Below, piece by piece: positions 25,721 to 34,519 of a DNA stretch of 64,000 nucleotides. Within the stretch, counting starts at the first letter, position 1. The number at the start of each line of letters is the position of its first letter. The notes beneath the pieces are model-generated. The model was not told the origin of the DNA. It was given only the letters and a program-made list of their open reading frames with translations, and ran no database searches. The position numbers were made by a program, and so were the translations under genes. The DNA comes from Myxococcus terminator_A (lineage in GTDB: Bacteria > Myxococcota > Myxococcia > Myxococcales > Myxococcaceae), in NCBI GenBank assembly GCA_049194865.1, contig JBLZWL010000017.1, positions 31,607-95,606 of the forward strand, in the 5' to 3' direction.

Positions 25721-26536
25721 CTACTGGGCGCCAGCGGCGGCGGCCTTCTCGGTGCCGCCCTTGATGATCTGGATGATCTCCCGGCGCTTGGCTTCCAGCA
25801 CGCGGGTACGCTCGCCAGAAAGCAGCGTGCTGATGGTGGCGCGACCGCGCTCCTCGATGAGGTCCACGTCGTCCTCGTTGCGCAAGCTGAGCGTCAGTGC
25901 ACCGAGCTCCGCGGCCAGCACGAGGATTTCCGCCTCTTCCGGCAGCACCATCAGCGACACGTTGTTGTAGTCGCGCTGGCCTTCCGGGATGAGGTTGACG
26001 TTGGTGGTACCGGTGATCTTTCCGGTCGCCACCACGATGATGTTCTGCAGCAGCGTCACGCCGACGTTCTCGTCCGTCTGCGGATCACGGAACGTGCCGA
26101 TGATGTCCACGTGGTCGTTCGGGCGAATCCAGCCACCGACGGAGGTGGTGTTCTTCGCCTCGATGGTCATCGCGCGCATCTTCTTCTGCACCTTCGAGGA
26201 CAGGCGCTCGGCGGCCTTGGTCGTCTCGAACTGGCTCCACAGCAGCGGGTCACCCGCCTGCAGCGCCACGAGCACCTTCTGGTTCACGACGTAGGAAGCC
26301 GAGTCCGGACGCACCACCGACGAGGTGACGAACTGCTCCGGCACTGAGCGCTGGGAGATCATCTCGAAGGTGATGACGGTGCCTTCGGGGACGTCCTGGG
26401 CCGCGACCACCACGGGTACCAGGTTCCAGCCGCGGCGCACGTCCGCTTCCTTCTTCTTGATGGCGGAATACGCGATGACACCGGCGAGAAGGCCGAGTAC
26501 GAGCGCGACGACGAGCGGGGTCTTGCCCTTCAGCAT
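25721..26536 (-). CDS. cpaB: Flp pilus assembly protein CpaB/RcpC
   Basis: A 271-residue protein with one N-terminal transmembrane segment (LVVALVLGLLAGVIAYSAI) and a SAF domain (about 40-105: VPVVVAAQDVPEGTVIT, VNQKVLVALQAGDPLLWSQ). A RcpC/CpaB domain follows (GGWIRPNDHVDIIGTFRDP; VSLMVLPEEAEILVLAAELG). In Tad systems CpaB is a periplasmic component that stabilises the secretin. It precedes tadB by 39 bp. A 187-bp gap separates it from the lipoprotein gene, the largest gap in the cluster, so an internal promoter is possible there. Confidence 0.93.
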   Translation of the reverse strand: MLKGKTPLVVALVLGLLAGVIAYSAIKKKEADVRRGWNLVPVVVAAQDVPEGTVITFEMISQRSVPEQFVTSSVVRPDSASYVVNQKVLVALQAGDPLLWSQFETTKAAERLSSKVQKKMRAMTIEAKNTTSVGGWIRPNDHVDIIGTFRDPQTDENVGVTLLQNIIVVATGKITGTTNVNLIPEGQRDYNNVSLMVLPEEAEILVLAAELGALTLSLRNEDDVDLIEERGRATISTLLSGERTRVLEAKRREIIQIIKGGTEKAAAAGAQ

Positions 26537-26723
26537 GGTTCAGGAACCTCCAAAACGGGGGGGCGCCGTTCGGCGGCGAAGGCGTTCGAGGGTGTAGAAA
26601 TCTAGAAAGGCGCACCTTGCGCCGATGGCGCGGGATGTTAGCCGTGCGATACAGCAGGTGTCAAAACCACCTCCCGCGACAGCACCGAATCCCGCGCCAT
26701 CCCTGTCGAATCCAGCGGTTGCG

Positions 26724-27461
26724 TCAGAGGTCCGCGAGCGCCTTGCGGTCTTCGTCGGTCAACCCGTTGTGTTCGGTGATGCTGTAGAGGGCGTCCTGGA
26801 CCACGTCGGCTTCATCCTCGTCGTCGATGGTCTTCCCTTCCAGCAGTCGAATCAGCTCCAGGATGTCCGGATCCGTGGTGACGGGGCCCAGTTCGAAGGC
26901 GCCGCCCTCCTCGGAGGGACCGCGCGCCTCGTTGACGCAGTAGAGGTGGAAGGGCACCACGTAGAGCTCTTCCTCGGTGCCACCGTCAGTGCCCGCGTCG
27001 ACGCCGCCCGAGCCGATGCCCGTAGGCGGTACGTTGATGCGGACGCGGTCCATCAACATGCCGTTCTGGATGCGGCTGCCCCCGGCGTTCAGCATGATGA
27101 GGCCCGGGTTGATGGTCATCTGCACTGGCGCGCCGGTGCTGTTGCGCAGCGGCACGCAGACCAGCACCGCGGGGCCCGTGCCCACCGGCGCCACGCCATT
27201 GCCGCAGTCCTTGGTGGCATCGCTCGCGCCGTACATCGGCCCGGCGATCTCCACGCCCGCGGGGAAGGCGAAGGCGGTGCCCATGGGAATGCCTGGGTCC
27301 TCTCCGAAGCCGGGCCGCTCCTTGTTCACCCCCGCGTCGAAGGTGATGGGACCGCCGTCCGTCCTGCCTCCACCATCGCCGTCATCGTCATCACTGCAAG
27401 CCAGCACCCCTGCCCCTACACCCACCGCGACGACCGCCCACTTCCAGGCCGCATGCGCCAT
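26724..27461 (-). CDS. Hypothetical lipoprotein in the Tad cluster
   Basis: About 245 residues from ATG 27461, with AAGGAG 7 nt upstream. The N-terminus is a signal peptide with lipobox VLAC; the mature protein begins CSDDDDGDGGG, an acidic run directly after the Cys. The body is moderately hydrophobic beta-rich (MTINPGLIMLNAGGSRIQNG) and ends in an acidic helix (EDEADVVQDALYSITEHNGL). No named family recognised. Asp right after the lipidated Cys can influence inner/outer membrane sorting or surface exposure. Position in the cluster suggests an envelope component of the apparatus (inference). Confidence 0.8.
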   Translation of the reverse strand: MAHAAWKWAVVAVGVGAGVLACSDDDDGDGGGRTDGGPITFDAGVNKERPGFGEDPGIPMGTAFAFPAGVEIAGPMYGASDATKDCGNGVAPVGTGPAVLVCVPLRNSTGAPVQMTINPGLIMLNAGGSRIQNGMLMDRVRINVPPTGIGSGGVDAGTDGGTEEELYVVPFHLYCVNEARGPSEEGGAFELGPVTTDPDILELIRLLEGKTIDDEDEADVVQDALYSITEHNGLTDEDRKALADL

Positions 27462-27590
27462 TGCGCGCTCCTTGTCCTCGTCGTTGATGCGAAAGCGACC
27501 CCTCCGGCCTTGGGCCACCGCGTCATGAGGTGGTCCGAGACTGGCTGACTCCCGGGTCGTCGGCAACACCGGTGTGCATCATCGGACGTG

Positions 27591-28361
27591 TCAGGGAGTG
27601 GGCGACGGCGACAACTGCTCGATGGGCGACGCGGCGGGCTTCTGCAGCGGAGGCAGGTCCGGGTTGTAGAGGCCGCGCAGCACCAATTCCCGGTCGCGCT
27701 CGTCGCGCAGCAACACGGGCTCCCCCTCTCGGAGGCCGACCATGCGGATGCTGAAGCCGACGCCGTCCGGCGTCACGTGCACCCACAAAGCGCCGGGAAC
27801 GAGCGACGGGGGGCGTGCTTCCTCCGACTCGAGCCACACAATCTGGACGGGCACGGGGCGCAACGCGCGGGTACGAAGCTGCTCGTGGTTGGGACCGGCC
27901 GCCGCGAGCGCCTTGCGCCAGGACTCCTCGTCCGTGGGCGCCTCGCCGTGCGCTTGAAGCTCCTGCACCATCGACAGGTGGACCCGCCGCGCCACCCGCA
28001 GGAGGGACAGGTTCACCGCTTCTTCCGAGCGCGTCTCCTTGAGCAAGCGCCCATCCCCCGCCCCCACCGCGCCCACCACGGACAAGAGCACGGTGGCCGA
28101 GGCCCAGAGCGGCGCGGACCTCCCTCGCACCAGCCCCCAGACGAGCCGCAGCCCGCTCACCACCGCCAGCAGGGAACCCGCGAGCAGCGTCCAGCGCGGC
28201 GGCGGGCCCGGGTGGAACGACTGGGCCAGCACCTGGGCGACGTGCCGCCACTCGGCGACCGCGACGTAGACGACGCCCGCCGCCATGGCGAGGAACACGG
28301 CTGCGTGCAGCAGCCGCAGCCACAGGGGCGACGCCGCCCCCACTTCGCTCCGGGTCGTCAC
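27591..28361 (-). CDS. Hypothetical polytopic membrane protein in the Tad cluster
   Basis: A 256-residue protein with three hydrophobic segments in the first 110 residues (LLHAAVFLAMAAGVVYVAV, WTLLAGSLLAVVSGLRLVWG, LWASATVLLSVVGAVGAGDG) and a soluble C-terminal domain of about 140 residues. That domain has pilin-like features: LWVHVTPDGVGFSIRMVGLR and a helical start (NLSLLRVARRVHLSMVQELQ). This resembles globular domains in other pilus assembly proteins, but no family name can be assigned. The start ATG overlaps the stop of the upstream Flp-like pilin gene (ATGA), so translation is coupled. Confidence 0.8.
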   Translation of the reverse strand: MTTRSEVGAASPLWLRLLHAAVFLAMAAGVVYVAVAEWRHVAQVLAQSFHPGPPPRWTLLAGSLLAVVSGLRLVWGLVRGRSAPLWASATVLLSVVGAVGAGDGRLLKETRSEEAVNLSLLRVARRVHLSMVQELQAHGEAPTDEESWRKALAAAGPNHEQLRTRALRPVPVQIVWLESEEARPPSLVPGALWVHVTPDGVGFSIRMVGLREGEPVLLRDERDRELVLRGLYNPDLPPLQKPAASPIEQLSPSPTP

Positions 28362-28582
28362 GGGAACGGCAGGTTCAGCACGAAATAAAAGGAGTCGTAG
28401 TAGATCTGGTACGAGCGCATGAACAGGTCGATGACGTTCGACTGGACGTCATCCGTCCAGCGAATCTTGACCGACGCGCCGATGACGAGCGCGACGACCA
28501 GCAGCCAGTTCAGGATGGAGTATTCGACCATGGCCTGCCCACGTCGGGAGGCGCGGAGGCGCTGCGTCTTGGGGATGCTCAT
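28358..28582 (-). CDS. Flp/TadE-like small prepilin
   Basis: A 74-residue protein. After a basic leader (MSIPKTQRLRASRRG) comes the Flp-type processing motif G|QAMVEY, with Glu at +5 and Tyr at +6, followed by a hydrophobic helix (SILNWLLVVALVIGASV). The C-terminal ~30 residues are rich in Tyr, Phe and Asp (SYQIYYDSFYFVLNLPF), unlike short Flp pilins. It is likely cleaved by a TadV/CpaA-type peptidase encoded elsewhere and may be the major or a minor pilin subunit. It overlaps both neighbours by 4 nt, so it is embedded in the operon. Confidence 0.85.
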   Translation of the reverse strand: MSIPKTQRLRASRRGQAMVEYSILNWLLVVALVIGASVKIRWTDDVQSNVIDLFMRSYQIYYDSFYFVLNLPFP

Positions 28583-29400
28583 GGGGTTTTCTCCGAATCG
28601 GCGGGTTGCTTGGGGGCATCCATCGCCGGTAGGTCCGGGAAGACGCTGTCCGCATGCTCCAGGCGGATTTTAGGCGCGGAGGGAGGCGGTAGCACCATTC
28701 GTGGCTTGGCGTCGATACCGTACTCCGCCACCTCCATCGAGTGGTCGATGCCCGGAATCTCCATCTTCGCCATCTGCATCAACGGAATCTCGCGGCTGAG
28801 CCACATCCGCTTGATGACCGTCTTCTTCACCATCAACTCCACCGGGACGACCGTCACGGTGCCCGCCAGCGTCATCACCCGCATCTCCTTGCTGGAGCGT
28901 AGCACGGGCTTCAGACCCGCCGGCACGGGGTCCTTGTCGTCCTCCGGGTCCGGCACCTTGTCGTCCTGGTCCTGCTGGTCCATCTTCTTCAGGACGTGGT
29001 CCAGGGCCTCCTGCGAGTATTCCTGGGGACGGTCCGTGGGACCGCCCACGAAGAGCCGGGAGATGGCGTCGTAGCGGATCTGCTCGCCCTCGCGCGCCAC
29101 CAGCATGCGCATCTGCATGAGGGGCGACTTCATGGCTGGATGCGTGCCCGCCTCCATCTCTATCCACACCGCGTCCCGGCCCTGCTTGTCCTTCTCCTCG
29201 CCCACCACCGCCATCCGCCAGTAGTAGATGCGCATGCCGCCCGCGCCGCCGTCGAAGCGGTACGTCACCCAGTCGCCCACGCGCGCGCTCCGGGCGCCCT
29301 TGGACAAGTGGGACATGACCTCACGCGCCGCGGGGCCCTGCTCCGCGCGCGCGGACGCCGCCATCAGCACCACGGCGATGACGGTCCACGACGCCCTCAT
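28579..29400 (-). CDS. Hypothetical exported protein in the Tad cluster
   Basis: About 273 residues from ATG 29400, overlapping the upstream stop. An N-terminal signal peptide (MRASWTVIAVVLMAASARAE) is followed by a beta-rich domain with VGDWVTYRFDGGAGGMRIYY and VWIEMEAGTHPAMKS, then a charged linker (DQQDQDDKVPDPEDDKDPVP) and a second domain with GTVTVVPVELMVKKTVIKRM. This pattern is reminiscent of secreted proteins that bind surface partners, but I recognise no family. It lies between the 270-residue periplasmic protein and the Flp-like pilin; co-regulation with the apparatus is implied by overlaps. Confidence 0.78.
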   Translation of the reverse strand: MRASWTVIAVVLMAASARAEQGPAAREVMSHLSKGARSARVGDWVTYRFDGGAGGMRIYYWRMAVVGEEKDKQGRDAVWIEMEAGTHPAMKSPLMQMRMLVAREGEQIRYDAISRLFVGGPTDRPQEYSQEALDHVLKKMDQQDQDDKVPDPEDDKDPVPAGLKPVLRSSKEMRVMTLAGTVTVVPVELMVKKTVIKRMWLSREIPLMQMAKMEIPGIDHSMEVAEYGIDAKPRMVLPPPSAPKIRLEHADSVFPDLPAMDAPKQPADSEKTP

Positions 29401-30185
29401 TTGCCCGCTCCCTTCGCCTGCTTCAGCTTCTGCTCCCGCTCCCACGCCTCGCGGCTCTTGCGAACCGCGTCGTCGTTGGGCACCGCGTCCGGGCGGTCCG
29501 AACCCACCCACGTCTGCATGACGCTCGACAGCCCCTCGTCCACCTGGGAAACCGTCGTCATCACCTGCTCGCCCTTGCGCGCGTGCTCCATCGTCACCTG
29601 CGTGCCGCCGCCGAGCTTCGTCACCGTGCTGCGCACGGGCTCGAAGCCCTGGCGCGTCAGCTCGGTGCCCAGCCGCTGCTGCACGTCCGACAGGTCTCCC
29701 GCCACCAGCGACGTGCGGTTCTGCGAGCCACCCGGGTCATCCCTCGTCGCCAGGTCCTGGCTGTAGAGCGTGCCCTCCAACTTCACCAAGCCGGGCGAAG
29801 GGGACTTCGGCGGACGCGTCCACAAGTCCCGCAGCGCCGTGAAGCCCACCGTCTTGCCCTGGTGCACGCGCAGCACCACGCCCCGCTGCAGGCCTTCACG
29901 GGTGAAGAGGGCGGAGACAACCGCCTCATCCTCCATGTCTCCCTCCACCACGGTGGGGTAGCCCTCGTCGCGCCACTTCTGCGCGAAGTAGGCCACCACC
30001 TTCTTCATGGGGTCGGTCGTCGTGAAGTAGGCCAGCCGATAGTACTCGCCCCCGATGATGAGGTCGTTGCCGATGCGCGTGTGGACGGTGCCCGGATAGA
30101 CGGGCACCTCCTGCTCGGCGAGCGCCGGCCACACGGCCAGTAGCGCCAGACCGAGCAGGAGCCGGTGGGCCACTTTATTACTCAC
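29397..30185 (-). CDS. Hypothetical periplasmic protein in the Tad cluster
   Basis: About 262 residues. Start codons GTG 30209, GTG 30185 and GTG 30173 are all possible; each gives the signal peptide VAHRLLLGLALLAVWPALA, and 30185 overlaps the upstream stop. The mature part has an N-terminal region VPVYPGTVHTRIGNDLIIGG and a helical segment (DPMKKVVAYFAQKWRDEGYP) that recalls exported proteins with alternating beta and alpha elements. A Lys-rich C-terminus (REQKLKQAKGAGK) follows. No family name can be assigned. The stop overlaps the next start, so it is translated with its neighbour. Confidence 0.75.
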   Translation of the reverse strand: MSNKVAHRLLLGLALLAVWPALAEQEVPVYPGTVHTRIGNDLIIGGEYYRLAYFTTTDPMKKVVAYFAQKWRDEGYPTVVEGDMEDEAVVSALFTREGLQRGVVLRVHQGKTVGFTALRDLWTRPPKSPSPGLVKLEGTLYSQDLATRDDPGGSQNRTSLVAGDLSDVQQRLGTELTRQGFEPVRSTVTKLGGGTQVTMEHARKGEQVMTTVSQVDEGLSSVMQTWVGSDRPDAVPNDDAVRKSREAWEREQKLKQAKGAGK

Positions 30186-31356
30186 AGCGAATCTTGTTGT
30201 CCTGCTCATCCTTGTTCGTCGCCTCTTGGGTGGCGTCCGGATCCGACGGGTCGTCGGCCATGGCCCGCTTGCAGCCCATGAAGTGGGGGCCGCGCGCCAG
30301 GAACAGCTTGATGTAGTTGCTGTCGCCGTACGTCATCTCGTCGCGGAACGGAGCGGTGTCGAAGCAATCCGGCCGTTCGTTGTCCAGCAGGTCTTCCATC
30401 TCGTGCAGGCCGCTGCTCGCCGTGGCGTCGTAACCCGTCAGGCCGTTACATTTCGCCTTCTGCTGAGGATCGATACCGTAGTTTCGCGCGACGACAAAGG
30501 TGCCGAAGAAGTTCGGCAGGAAGCTCCCCAGGAAGTCGAGCACGCCGCCGATGCCACCTTCCGACATGGCATTGGTGATGCCCAGGAACTTCATCCGCCC
30601 CACCTGCGTGTGGAGGCCGTGCGCGTCGCTGCCGGAGCGGTGGTTGCCTGCTCGCCGGTCGCGGACGACGGCGTCACCACCGTCGGCCATGTGCCAGCCG
30701 TTCGCGTACATCGAATACTTCGAGCGCAGGGGGATACTGGACAGGTCCTGGCCGCCGAATGTGTCCGACTTGAAGAAGCCGCCGGAGCCCGAGTTCTCGT
30801 CGAGGTAGCTGCGGGGGATGATGACGTTGTCGAAGTTCATCGTCACCTCCGACTCCACCCACCCCTTGTTGTTGAAACCCCACATGTTCATCACCGAGCC
30901 GACGCCCTGGTTGAGCACGCCGAGGACGGCGCCACCCAGGCTGCCACCCTCACCGGTGCTGCCGGCCCCCCCCAACATCCCGGACTCGAGGAAGGGGATC
31001 TCCTTGTTGGTGAGGGTGCCCGCCACCGCGCCGTAGCGGGCGATGAACGACCCCGCCGGACCATTGGGCTCCACGGAGTCCATGTCCTTGTAGCGCTCGA
31101 CGAGCTCCGTGTGGGCTTCCTGGCGCGCGTCCTCGAACGCGCCATCGTGGTTGCCCTTGCCGAAGTCGGTCAGGGCGTAGCTGGTCATCTCCCAGACGGC
31201 GTAGCGCGCCATCTCCTGGAGCTTCAGCTTCGCCCGGACCAACTCCGTCAGGTACATGCTGAACATCAGAATCATGACGAGCAGCGGCACGGAGAGGGCG
31301 AACTCGACCGTGGCGGCTCCGCGTCGGAAACTCTTTCGTGACATGGGGGCTCTCAT
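30178..31356 (-). CDS. TadE-like large pseudopilin
   Basis: About 392 residues from ATG 31356 (GAGGA at 6-nt spacing; ATG 31344 also possible). The N-terminus has a basic leader ending RRG, followed by G|AATVEF (Glu+5) and a hydrophobic helix (ALSVPLLVMILMFSMYL), the TadE class III prepilin signature. A large extracellular C-terminal domain of about 330 residues follows, rich in Gly, Asn and Asp and with several Cys, unlike the ~150-residue TadE of classical Tad systems. In M. xanthus Kil cluster 2, three such proteins with large C-terminal domains are required for contact-dependent killing (family knowledge, from memory). Confidence 0.87.
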   Translation of the reverse strand: MRAPMSRKSFRRGAATVEFALSVPLLVMILMFSMYLTELVRAKLKLQEMARYAVWEMTSYALTDFGKGNHDGAFEDARQEAHTELVERYKDMDSVEPNGPAGSFIARYGAVAGTLTNKEIPFLESGMLGGAGSTGEGGSLGGAVLGVLNQGVGSVMNMWGFNNKGWVESEVTMNFDNVIIPRSYLDENSGSGGFFKSDTFGGQDLSSIPLRSKYSMYANGWHMADGGDAVVRDRRAGNHRSGSDAHGLHTQVGRMKFLGITNAMSEGGIGGVLDFLGSFLPNFFGTFVVARNYGIDPQQKAKCNGLTGYDATASSGLHEMEDLLDNERPDCFDTAPFRDEMTYGDSNYIKLFLARGPHFMGCKRAMADDPSDPDATQEATNKDEQDNKIRCE

Positions 31357-31364
31357 CGCGGTCC

Positions 31365-33422
31365 TCAGTGCGTCATGACCTTCGGGGCGAAGCCCTGGAG
31401 CGCGCCAGGCAGCGCGTCCAGCATGGACCCGACCACCGGAAGCTGGTTGCGGCCCTGGTACACGGACGCCAGACGCGGACGCCAGTACGGGTTGAAGAAG
31501 TTGGGCTGCTCGGTCCAGTTGCCCGGCCGGTGGTAGTAGCTCTGGCCGCGGGAGATGACGTTGAGTCCCTCGGTGAGGCTGAGGAACTTCTTGCGGTTGT
31601 TCAGCATCTCCAGGCCTTCCGAGTCGGGCGAGAAGCTGAACTTCACCTTGCCCTCGTCGTTGAGCAGCGCGGGAGCGTTCGTGCCCGTGCCGTCCGTGTT
31701 GTCCTTGTTGACGACCTCTTCCGGGGACTTGTTCAGCGCCACCCACGCGGAGGGCTGGTTGAAGTCCACCGTGCGCTTGGCCAGGTTGGCCCTGTCCGAA
31801 TTCGCCATCGGGTTGCAGGTGCTACCGCCGTACTGACCGGGCTCGAAGTGCATGAAGGGCGTCACGCCACCCCACGGGTGGTTGCCGTCCTGGGCCGGGC
31901 GCACGTTCGCCGTGTAGACGTCCACCTTGAACCAGCAGACCACCAGTTGGAGGACGCAGACCTTCTCGCGGTGGATGCCGACCTCGCGCTCCGGACCGCT
32001 GGGGGCCTTGTGGTTGCGCCAGCCCTCGCTGTTCTGCGGGTAGTGGATGCGCCAGTGCACGCCACCCTTGGTGGTCCCCGAGTCCTTGTCGTTCAGCGCC
32101 CAGACGCTGGGCTTGAGCGTGTGGCGGTACGGCAGCTTGATGCCGCCCTTGTCGTTGAGCCCCTTGCGGTTGTCGCCGAAGCAGCGCGTGTACGGGTCCT
32201 TGTTGTTGCAGGATAGCGGGTTGTCCGCCTTGCCCACGCCCACGTCGACTTCAGCGGGGCCCAGCTTGAGCCAGTACAAGTCGTCCGCGCCCATGTTGTC
32301 GCCCTGCGCCGTCATGCCCCAGGGACTCAGGTTGTCGTTCCAGTCGCGGATGTAGTTGCGCGAGTCGATGAGCGTCTTCGACGTGGGGAACGTCGCCGAC
32401 AGCATGCGCGTCTGCCCCATCTTCTTGAACTCCAGCAGGCCCGGAGCGTTCACGCCGTTGTTCAGCATGTCGCGCAAGAAGCCGAGTGAGTCCGGCAGCG
32501 GAAGGATGTCACCCAGCTCACGCGAGGTGGTGAAGCGCTCGGGGCACATGCCGCCTTCATGGTCACATGCGTAGCGAGTGGCGTTGGTGATGCCACCCAT
32601 CGACCGCTTGACGCGAGCGATGTCGTCGTTGGCCTTGTACTTCGTCACGTCCAGCGCGCCGAAGGGGTTCTTCCACGAACCGGGAGCCAGCGGCTTGCCA
32701 CCCGCGTGCTCGCTGTGGGCCTGACTGAAGAGGCATTGGCTGTAGATACCGGTCGCGAGCTGGCTGGCGAGCGAGTTGAGGTTCTTGTCGTTCGCGTCCA
32801 GCACGCCCTGGGTGGTCTGCGTCACGTGCGTGGACGCCGACATCATCACCGCCTGCGACATGAAGTACATCGCGCCGTTGAGCACCCGATGGGCTGGCAC
32901 GACTATCTTCCCCAGCCATTTGTCGGGGTTGAGGGTCTTGAGCAATCTCTGCAGCGGCTGCAGGAAGGCCGTCTTGTAGAGCGTCATGATCTTGTTGACC
33001 GCCTTGATGACCTGCCCCACGTAGGGGATCACCTCGATGATCGGACACAAGATGACCCACAGTTTCTTGCGCTTGCCAGCACACGGATTGAGCGTCTTCA
33101 TGAACCCGAAGAGGTCCGTGAAGAACGCCTCGGCCGCGTAGATCAGCGAGATGAGCGAGTGCCACATCATCGCCGACACGTAGTGCGACACCTGCGTGCG
33201 GTTGGCGTACGCGTAGAAGTTGAACGCGCGCGCCTCCATGGCGGCCATGGAGTAGGCGGCGGCATCCGCGGTGTTCTGCAGGCGCACGCGCTCGTGCACG
33301 GTGTGTCCGATGTTCACGGTGGTCAGCACCGCGATGGACATCACCAGCACCATCAATGCGGCCAGGATGAGGGCCTGGCCCTCCTGGCGCTGGAAGCTCT
33401 GTCGAAGGATTCGAGTGAACAT
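31365..33422 (-). CDS. TadG-like pilus/pseudopilin protein (685 residues)
   Basis: The N-terminus is a TadG-type leader: QRQEGQALILAALMVLVMSI at about 11-30, then a helix with long amphipathic continuation (ADAAAYSMAAMEARAFNFYA). It lacks Glu at +5 after the Gly, unlike the two TadE-like neighbours. The rest is a very large extracytoplasmic domain with repeated Asn, Gly and Lys and several Cys (GKADNPLSCNNKDPYTRC and KVCVLQLVVCWF), suggesting disulfides. Such TadG proteins act as minor pilins or tip adhesins. It is between the two TadE-like genes, 8 and 15 bp away, so the three are one unit. Confidence 0.88.
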   Translation of the reverse strand: MFTRILRQSFQRQEGQALILAALMVLVMSIAVLTTVNIGHTVHERVRLQNTADAAAYSMAAMEARAFNFYAYANRTQVSHYVSAMMWHSLISLIYAAEAFFTDLFGFMKTLNPCAGKRKKLWVILCPIIEVIPYVGQVIKAVNKIMTLYKTAFLQPLQRLLKTLNPDKWLGKIVVPAHRVLNGAMYFMSQAVMMSASTHVTQTTQGVLDANDKNLNSLASQLATGIYSQCLFSQAHSEHAGGKPLAPGSWKNPFGALDVTKYKANDDIARVKRSMGGITNATRYACDHEGGMCPERFTTSRELGDILPLPDSLGFLRDMLNNGVNAPGLLEFKKMGQTRMLSATFPTSKTLIDSRNYIRDWNDNLSPWGMTAQGDNMGADDLYWLKLGPAEVDVGVGKADNPLSCNNKDPYTRCFGDNRKGLNDKGGIKLPYRHTLKPSVWALNDKDSGTTKGGVHWRIHYPQNSEGWRNHKAPSGPEREVGIHREKVCVLQLVVCWFKVDVYTANVRPAQDGNHPWGGVTPFMHFEPGQYGGSTCNPMANSDRANLAKRTVDFNQPSAWVALNKSPEEVVNKDNTDGTGTNAPALLNDEGKVKFSFSPDSEGLEMLNNRKKFLSLTEGLNVISRGQSYYHRPGNWTEQPNFFNPYWRPRLASVYQGRNQLPVVGSMLDALPGALQGFAPKVMTH

Positions 33423-33437
33423 GGTGCGTGAGTCCTC

Positions 33438-34424
33438 TTACAGGCCCCAGTCGGGGTTGAGGTGCATGATCCACTTGCGGTGGAAGTTGGACTGCATGCG
33501 CATGGTGTACGTCGCCGTCAGGGGCATGAAGTAGCGCTTGCCCACGAGGCCGGAGACGAGCGGGATGCTGCCGGTGGCCAACCCCCAGAGCACCCACATC
33601 TCGGCGGGATACAGGGAGTTGTAGCCTTTCTCGTGGTCAATCCCCTTGGCCAGCGCGGCCAGGGGCGTGAGGTTGCCGCCGTCCGACATCATGTTGGCCC
33701 TGGGCGCGAGCGTGGCCCGGTCGATGGCGCCTCGCAGCGCCACCTGCGCGTTGGAGGCGTACCAGGAGGTGAAGATGATCCAGTTCGCGAACGGGATCTT
33801 CATCTCGTAGAAGTAGCGCAGGCGGATGGTGAGCCGCGTCGCCTTGCGGTAGACGAGCTCCGCGTCATCCGGCTCAGGCAGGTTGAAGAACTTGCGGATG
33901 TTGTTCTCCAGCGACGGCACTTCCGGGAAGCTGTCCGCGCCGTCGAAGTCCAGCTCCTGCCAGTTGTAGCCGGTGCGCAGCTTCCAGATGGTGTTGATGG
34001 GCGTGAAGTACGCCGGGTTGATGGTGTCCACCCGGATGAGGCCGAACAGGTTCGAGCCGTTCACCGTCCGAGGCACCACGCCGCCGCCGAAGTTCAGCGT
34101 GCGCATCGCGGAGTCGTAGATTTGATGGATGGCGAAGGTCTTCGCCAGGTTGCCGATGTCGTCGGTGCGGCCCAACGTGGGCAGCAGCGCGACGATGGCC
34201 GCGTCATGCATGCGCTCGTTGTTGCCGTTCCACACGATGCCGGCCCGCGCCGCTTGATACGCGGCGTACTCGGTCATCAGCTTCGCGTGCTGAATCAACG
34301 TGAGCTGGATGATGCCCAACGTCATGAAGACCGCGAGCGGCATGATCATCGCCGCTTCGACCATGGCCTGCCCGGATTGGCGGCCTGCCGCCCCCCGCGG
34401 CCGCGATTCCTGTTCCATTCCCAT
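33438..34424 (-). CDS. TadE-like large pseudopilin
   Basis: About 328 residues from ATG 34424; an upstream ATG at 34460 would add 12. The leader is basic and ends RQS, then G|QAMVEAAM with Glu+5 and a hydrophobic helix (IMPLAVFMTLGIIQLTLI). The extracytoplasmic domain (about 280 residues) carries aromatic and Asn-rich segments (VDTINPAYFTPINTIWKLRT). It is the first of three pseudopilin genes after the sigma/anti-sigma pair, about 95 bp after the anti-sigma gene. In M. xanthus Kil, pilins of this type mediate contact with prey. Confidence 0.87.
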   Translation of the reverse strand: MGMEQESRPRGAAGRQSGQAMVEAAMIMPLAVFMTLGIIQLTLIQHAKLMTEYAAYQAARAGIVWNGNNERMHDAAIVALLPTLGRTDDIGNLAKTFAIHQIYDSAMRTLNFGGGVVPRTVNGSNLFGLIRVDTINPAYFTPINTIWKLRTGYNWQELDFDGADSFPEVPSLENNIRKFFNLPEPDDAELVYRKATRLTIRLRYFYEMKIPFANWIIFTSWYASNAQVALRGAIDRATLAPRANMMSDGGNLTPLAALAKGIDHEKGYNSLYPAEMWVLWGLATGSIPLVSGLVGKRYFMPLTATYTMRMQSNFHRKWIMHLNPDWGL

Positions 34425-34519
34425 GGTCCCATTATCTCGATCAGCGCCCTCGAGACGCATCGGTCAAATGGCCAGATTCAACCGTCCCACCCTCCCAATT
34501 ATTGAAAAATCGCGGGAGT

